A stretch of DNA of 64,000 nucleotides. Source: Poronia punctata (Eukaryota > Ascomycota > Sordariomycetes > Xylariales > Xylariaceae). A program made the translations under genes and the position numbers. Shown piece by piece: positions 57,749 to 64,000 of this stretch. Position 1 is the stretch's first letter; every line of letters starts with the position of its first letter. Under the pieces are notes generated by a model. That model was not told where the DNA came from and did no database searches. It saw nothing but the letters and a program-made list of their open reading frames with translations. The stretch is from positions 181,445 through 245,444 of the forward strand of contig MU401491.1 in the NCBI GenBank assembly GCA_022579005.1, in the 5' to 3' direction.

Positions 57749-60131
57749 ATGATATATGATCGAGGTGTATTGGCTTTGCTGTTAACATGGACTGCTGTCC
57801 CTTGTGTATCAGCTCGTACGAAGAGAGCTTCATCAGATGATAGACCTAAAGCATTATCAGTACCACCAAGTCAATATTTGTATGTTTGACCATAGTCTCG
57901 GTTGTTCATTTGCTGCATGCTAACAGAAATATGTTAGTGAAGGGAATGACGGACCATGGAGTACATGTAAGCTGCTCGTTGATGCTTTGCCACTCATCGC
58001 GAAATCATATAGCCCCCTTGAAGACACGTCTCAATAGTCTAGGCCAGACCATCTGTTCTTCTCCCGTTGTCGCATCGAGAACTCGTATCGCTTCTTGCTT
58101 TTTACTAACGACCAACATCACAGTCGATCTTCGAGTCGGATCCGACGAGCAAGATGTCAGAGTCACCGTATCAACCGCTTCTCCCCAAACATTCGTCGTC
58201 TTATCAGACGGAGGATGTTCAGATTCCACCTTTGAGAAAGTCCCAGACAACTGTGCCGTCTCGAGAGGGAAACTGTTTAACCCAGAAGACTCCTCCAGCT
58301 GGACAAAGGTGGGCAAGTACGGCATAAATGCCGACGGTGTTGGCCTTGAAGCAAATCTGGGGTACTATCAAGAAGCCGAGTTTGGGTTAGAGACACTAGG
58401 ACTTGGTTTAACTGGGCCGAGACTTAAAAACCAGACCGTTGCCGGTGTCACGAGTGCCGACCACTTTTACCTGTAAGGACTTTTTCTGTTATCTCGGTCG
58501 ATGCCGACCTGTCCGCAATCAGCCCCTATACGATGAGAGATGTTAACTTGTACGATTCTCTAGTGGCGCATTCGGACTTAATAGCCAGCCCGTCAATTTC
58601 ACCTCCATCGGGAACTACTCTGCGCCTTCATTCCTGACCACGCTGAAAGACCAAGGCCATATCCCCAGTTTGAGCTGGAGTTATACAGCCGGGGCCAAGT
58701 ACCGTCTCAAACAGGTATACGGACAGCTGATATTCTCCGGCTACGACACTTCGCGATTCATCGAGAACTCGGCCTCGTTCACCATGGCCGGCGATCTTAC
58801 CCGAGATCTAGTCGTGGTCCTCCAATCCATCAGCTACAGCGGGACGACATCCGACACCCTCCTATCAGACCCCATCGACATATTCATCGATTCGACCGAT
58901 CCTAACTTGTGGCTGCCTGAAAAGGTTTGTGACGCTTTCGAAGAGGCATTCGGCCTCACGCTCGACGATAAAAGTGGCTTGTACCTAGTAAACGAGACCC
59001 ATCACGACCAGTTGCTCAACTCGGACGCCGAAGTGACATTTAGAATCTCCGATGTCATGTCGGGCGGTGACGCTGTCAAGATCACTTTACCTTACGCCGC
59101 TTTCGACCTCAAGGCCGAGTACCCCTTAGTAGACGAACCTACTTACTATTTCCCCTTAAAGCGCGCGGCCAACGAGACGCAATACACACTAGGCCGCACA
59201 TTCCTACAAGAAGCGTAAGTAAGGCGAAGCACTTTGAGCCATCGCAGCACTAACCTTTGAGCATAGATATCTCACAGCCGATTACGAACGGCAAATCTTC
59301 AACGTTTCAGCCTGTTCGTGGCGAGCGGGTGCCGAGGAGGAAATCGTAACTATACTATCAAAAGATGACTGTTCATCCGACAGTTGCACCACACCGGGGT
59401 CCGGGCCAGGATCAGGATCAGGATCAGCATCGGGATCAGATTCCTCGCTGGGCGGGGGCGCCATAGCCGGAATCGTGGTCGGAGCCGTAGTAGGCGCGCT
59501 TCTCATCGCCGCCATAATCTTCTACTGCATCCACCGACAGCGCAAGAAGAAGAGGTACGCAGCACGGGAGCCGGAACCAGATATGGACGTGATAACGGGC
59601 CCGGTGTACAACCACGCATCGACGCGGACGGGCAAGTACTTCTCACCCGACACGATAGGCACCAGCACCGAGGCAGGGACAAGTCACAGGGTCAGCCCCA
59701 TCGTCACAAACAGCGGAAGTAACGGGGAGAGTCATCGGACGAGCGTGTTGGGAGAGAACGGTCAGCCGGAGTTGGATGGCGAAGAAACCCAGGTCCAGCA
59801 GATAGACAGTCAACCCGCACGGGAACCGACACCAGTCTTGCACGAGTTGGCGGGTACGGAGGTGACGAGACCGCCGTTGAGTAAAGAGGCGGTATCCACG
59901 CTGGGTGACTTGCCCGGATCGAAAAAGCAGGTTCAGAGAGAGGAGGGCGATGACCATCTCGATTCGCCCTTTGTCTCGACGGTTGGCAGTTTGGGATGGC
60001 AGGATGATGCGGCTTCCGACTTGGTCTCGCCCGTGACAACAACCCGCCGTGGCTCGAGACAGTTTGACAAGCAAAAGGAGGCACGTTCTTCGTCTATTGG
60101 AGGGGGTAATTATGAGACTACGGCAACGTAG
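57749..60131 (+). CDS. Membrane-anchored aspartic-protease-like protein (degenerate active site)
   Basis: Exons 57749-57879, 57938-57966 (29 nt), 58124-58472, 58564-59214 and 59267-60131 give 674 aa. After a signal peptide (GVLALLLTWTAVPCVSA), the pepsin-like (A1) lobe starts EGNDGPWSTFDLRVGSDEQD. The first catalytic D-T/S-G is replaced by Ser70-Thr-Ala in VTVSTASPQTFVVL; the second Asp is kept (Asp279) but its Gly is not (IFIDSTDPNLWLP). The protein is therefore probably not a protease but a pepsin-fold ectodomain, as in a fungal subfamily with the same VSTAS motif. A Gly/Ser linker leads to one membrane span (about 452-474, AIAGIVVGAVVGALLIAAII), a RKKKR stop signal and a 200-residue cytoplasmic tail with TRRGSRQF-like sites. 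The layout suggests a surface sensor; this is inference. Confidence 0.85.
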
Positions 60132-60800
60132 GATGGATTACCTAAGGTATACAGAAGTGGATCCGTTGCAGTATTTCTATAAATATAATGGATGAGCTTG
60201 GGAGCGGGTCGTGATAATGTGATACGAACATTTATTGGAAGGAACGGGATGCAAATGATATATACCTCGGATATAAAGATGTTTTAATAGGAACGCTCTT
60301 TCCAAGCCTTACTCGTGAGTTGAGGATTTAACCAATCCGTAGATAGCCATACCCTTGATGCTTGGTAAGGCGGAGCCGTCCAATGTGGATTTCACCTCTC
60401 CATAATGACTCAGCTTTCCCCAGTTACCTGTAGGTATTTCATCCAACATGCCAAAGAGAAGGGGGCAATACGAGGCTTGGAACTATTCTAGACCAAAAAT
60501 AAAAGAGAAAAATAGTTGAAGAGTATGTGACAATACTTTATACTCGTAAACTTCTGTAGATCTATTACCAAAGGGTTTCACCTCCTGCCTCAATGGGACG
60601 GTAGACGGGCGTTGGAGATGCATCAACTCCAAATTAAACGATGATGGCGACGCCAGCAATATCCTGGGATGGTGTCATCTCGATATAATATAAAAGTCAT
60701 TGAGTCTGTCGAGGTTGTGTTTGTTAAAACTTGAATAACATCAAGAAACATATTCAACCTCCTCGTTTAACAACTTAGACGAGAAGACCAATCTACCAAC
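60132..60800. other. Intergenic spacer
   Basis: Contains the 3' end of the protease-like gene and the promoter of the L-domain gene; nothing else supported. Confidence 0.5.
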
Positions 60801-61720
60801 ATGAAGCTTTCACCATCCATCTTTGCCCTTTCCATCCTTGGAAAGGCCCTCGCCGGTGAGTACAGTAATAATTACGATTATATCTCCTCTATTCATACCA
60901 ACTACTAACCCCGACAAAAGACTGCGGCAAAGAAGGCGAAACCATCACCATCGACAACGACGGCGGATTCGACAAACTGAAAGAACTCGAACAATGCGAC
61001 ATCATCAAAGGCGACATAATCATCGACCCCAAATTCGTCTACTTCATCCTCGACGGCCCCACCGAGATCCAAGGCAAGATCACCGCCCACAACAACGAGA
61101 TCCTCAAATTCGTCGCAGCCGCAAACGTCACCAAAATCGGCGGCTACTCCCTCGCCGACCCAGCCATCTCGAGCCAGACCAGTTTCCCCGAACTCGTGGA
61201 AATCGGCAACCTCGAATGGACCGGCATCCAACAAATCGAGCTGTACGGCCTCTTCGCATGGAAAGCCCCCCACGTGTCTCACATCTCCAACTTTTCCGTC
61301 ACCGCGACCGAATTAAGCGGTTTCACGGCCGATTACCCGACACTCGACGAGGGCGAGTTCTATTACGACGGTTTCCCCGCTCTCGAAAGCGCCGACAAGA
61401 TCGAGATCAAGAGTAATTGGCTAATGCCCGCCGTCGTTTTCGAAGCTCTGAAGACGATTGGCAGATTGACGATTAGTAATAACAAGCGGCTGGAAAAGAT
61501 CGAGTTCCCGCTCCTGACAAAGGCCGGGGAGATCTTCATCGCGGATAATGTTACGGAGATCAACTTCCCGGTTTTGGAGCAGGTCGAGAGCTTTACTGTT
61601 CGCGTGCCGGATAGCTCGTTGTTGGATTGTGCTGCGCTTGATGGGATTCGCAAGATTGCGAAGGTGTTTGAGTGTGATAAGTATACTATCCCGCGCAATG
61701 CGACGAAACTACACTACTAG
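60801..61720 (+). CDS. Secreted L-domain protein (Ecm33/Sps2-like)
   Basis: Two exons, 60801-60855 and 60921-61720, give 284 aa. The first exon is a signal peptide (MKLSPSIFALSILGKALAG). The mature part begins DCGKEGETITIDNDGGFDKL and continues as receptor-L-type repeats: CDIIKGDIIIDPKFVYFIL, EIQGKITAHNNEILKF, FPELVEIGNLEWTGIQQIEL, FPALESADKIEIKSNWLMPA and FPLLTKAGEIFIADN. The repeating pattern of FP-L followed by I-I strands is that of Ecm33/Sps2 wall proteins, which support wall integrity. Unlike Ecm33 there is no Ser-rich stalk or GPI signal, so it should be released or held non-covalently. The acceptor is AAAG. Cys residues near both ends (C20, C near DSSLLDCAAL and FECDK) may close the solenoid. 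Confidence 0.82.
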
Positions 61721-63310
61721 GTTGGGTTGCTGGATGGGGGAGATTTGGCAGCAGGATGGCTGGCATGATTCTTGAGGTCTGTCTTTCCGGGGGCGAAATT
61801 CGGTGTTGTGGATGTTACATACTAGGTAGTTAAGTTTCGAAGTTGGATGATGTACTGTATATAGACGGCCATTGAGGCCCACTGGTGATAAAATAGATGT
61901 CGTACCTCTACGTCCTTCTTCTTCTGCTTCTCCCTCTCTAGGCGCGTAGCGTGAATACATGGGAAACGCCAAAAAAAACTAGTACATGTAAAGACGATGG
62001 ATTAAATACATTACTTCCTAGATTAACCTACTGCCAGCCCTACCGTACTACGTCAGCTTGTAGGGCCGGTGGGGGTGGGGTTCAGGAAGGGGGAGAGGAT
62101 CTACCCGTTAGACTAATGTATACCTACGCTAGGTACCTACTTTGCTTCACCCGAGCGTAGACTGGGTATGTAAGTAGGTGGGCATCAATACGTAATTACA
62201 TAACTACTTGTACCTGTCGCTACATATATATTATTATATATATATATTCACATATCTTTTCGCATCATGTTCTAACACTTTATAGGTATGTAGTCAAGGA
62301 TAGAAACCAACCGGCTTGTAGCATGACTGAACGCGAACGGGCCGTTCCCGCATCCCGCCCCGCGACAAGCAACTTTTCCTACCCCTCTAAACCCGGCCCC
62401 CATTCGACGGGCAATGACGAGGATGCTAACCTGTTAGGTAGGTAAGTAGGTTAGGTATCGGCAACTAGATATACTATTATCATCCTTCCTTCGTCATGCG
62501 CGCGGATGTTGGCGGTTTTTTTGTCTTTTCTTTAAAGATTGATGACTTTCTAGGTTAGATTGCTCATCCACCCGAGGTGCCTCCGAAACCGACTCTTGGT
62601 CGAAACGAATCCGAGACCGGGACTAGGTACCAACCTAACATTCTACATTTGTGGTGCAGATGTAGTCTTACTGGACATTTAAAACCAAAACAAAATGTTT
62701 TTTTTTTTTTTTTTTTTTACGTGTACGCCCTTACTTCGCCTTGCGTTAAATTGCCGCGGGATCACCAGGTTCCCTAGATAGCGCTTGCGATGCACCCCAC
62801 CATACCTTACCCGGGAACGATAGCGAAACCGAGACCGACTGTGAGTTATACGTACGAGTACTTGGCAAACCCAATGTCAGCATGCAGGGGGCCTTGATTG
62901 GGATGAATTCTGTAGCGGGATTCTAAGAAGAGAAAAAAAGAAACAATTTTGCCCGTGTCTTTTATTTGGTACAGCTATCCGTAGGCATCTTAACAGTTGG
63001 CGGTCAGTTTAGCCAGATTGTAGTTGTGCGATTGTGTCATGTTAGAACATACGAGTACTATCGAATGACTCTACCTACACTCTACAGCGAAATCACCAAC
63101 GTCCCGGTCCAACTAACTCGGCTCCAAGACGCAAGACGTACGAGTAAGATGTCATCCTGTGCCGCTTTCATACCGCCTGAGTTGTAGGATAACACTTGGC
63201 TTTTTATGTTCTCTGTAACACCATCTTTTAAGCGTGCCGAGGCATTATTTCTGGTTTGGGAATAATCGACGGTAAATACCACTTAAAGAGGTCGTATGTG
63301 TTAGAACTAG
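61721..63310. other. Spacer with no supported gene
   Basis: Contains short T runs and TA-rich patches (62225-62250), TAGG words near 62440 and 62170, and a T run at about 62699-62718. A GTACGAGTAC word occurs near 62850. No credible coding frame. Confidence 0.5.
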
Positions 63311-64000
63311 CAGAATAGCTAAATTGTATATATTAATTAATGTACGCATAAGAAGGTAAAACTTCTTTTTTTTATAAAATCTATATATACTAAATAGGTA
63401 AAGAAAGACCTTTTATAAAAGGACTTTTTTTTTATAGTAGTTTTTACTATAGTTATATAACTTTTACTATATAGGCATTATATTAATTTTTATTATTTTA
63501 TAACTTATTAGATTTAATATACTTTTTTAAAATAAGCTAACATACTAATTTATTTTATAGCTATAAATAATACTTTTATTTTATAATATTATAGCTTTTA
63601 TAATAATAGTTATAATATTTTAAATTATTTTAATTTATTTTTTTAGTTTTTTTGCACTTTTATAGTAATAAGCTAGTTAATTTTAATTTAAATAGCTTTA
63701 ATAATAACTAAATTAATTTATTATAAAAAGCTTGCTTATTTATTTTATACTAAAAACTTTATAAAACTATTTACTATTATTAAATTTATTAATATATAAA
63801 CTACTTAAAATATTTTATTAATTATTTTTTAATATAGCTAGTAGTTATATATATTAATATATTATAATTTTATTTTAAATATTATAATATTTTTATTTAC
63901 TAAACTAATAGTTTGCTAGTTATTATATTAAATAATAATATGCTTTTATTTTAAATTAATACTAAGCTTATTAATAAGTTAGCTAATAAATATAGCTTTT
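63311..64000. repeat. Extremely AT-rich block (probable RIP-degraded DNA)
   Basis: Base composition changes sharply near 63310: beyond it the sequence is almost only A and T, with TA the dominant step. The few C residues left are mainly CpT and the few G mainly ApG, while CpA and TpG are rare. This is the signature of repeat-induced point mutation in a former repeat. No frame survives and the block runs off the window. Confidence 0.75.

Noticed and set aside
1..64000. CRISPR arrays, rRNA genes or bacterial-type operons
   Set aside because: No regularly spaced direct repeats with unique spacers, no rRNA signature; all recognised genes are intron-bearing or single-gene fungal units.

Overview
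The window is nuclear DNA of a filamentous ascomycete (Pezizomycotina, most likely a Sordariomycete). The evidence is the gene families present (Aim11, SAD-1-type RNA-dependent RNA polymerase, type II peroxiredoxin, fungal transcription-factor-like and L-domain proteins), many short GT-AG introns (44-444 nt), long AT-richer intergenic tracts filled with TAGG/CCTA runs, and RIP-like sequence at the right edge. I rebuilt 19 gene models by hand. Exon joins were chosen by reading frame and family resemblance, with no alignment or transcript support.

Left part (1-40.8 kb): mostly conserved housekeeping genes separated by unusually long empty spacers. In order: a double-Myb telobox protein (526-2163), ribosomal proteins uL15 (3192-3786) and eS4 (4925-6040), a 5.9-kb gene-free stretch, mitochondrial D-lactate dehydrogenase (11918-14087), an RNA-dependent RNA polymerase of the meiotic-silencing/quelling type (15518-19462), NAC beta (20382-21164), the tRNA adenosine deaminase Tad1 divergent from ribosomal protein eL24 (22313-25201), a peroxisomal-type peroxiredoxin (25985-26691), a DUF1348 protein (28517-29089), a membrane RGS protein (31440-32912), pantothenate kinase (34046-35735), Aim11 (37590-38204) and a 2OG-Fe(II) oxygenase (39501-40820).

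Middle (40.2-50.8 kb): a repeat-rich segment. Two 160-bp solo LTRs of one family, each with a 5-bp target duplication, lie inside introns of two otherwise intact genes. Their eight differences are all transitions, most in RIP context. A 1.1-kb terminal-inverted-repeat element with TA flanks carries a SINE-like insert and tandem arrays. A polyketide-synthase acyltransferase relic, an 81-bp foldback and a truncated related LTR lie between it and a glutathione transferase (45623-46563). A Zn-cluster-less fungal transcription-factor-like protein (47224-49039) and an unrecognised protein (49736-50827) follow.

Right part (52.4-61.7 kb): four consecutive genes all encode secreted or cell-surface proteins. 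They are a DUF1996 protein, a Ser/Thr-rich GPI-anchored repeat protein, a membrane-anchored aspartic-protease-like protein lacking the first catalytic Asp, and an Ecm33-like L-domain protein. From about 63.3 kb to the end the sequence collapses to nearly pure A/T with very few CpA/TpG dinucleotides, consistent with entry into a RIP-mutated AT-rich block. One assembly gap (10 N at 53803-53812) lies inside an intron full of homopolymers.
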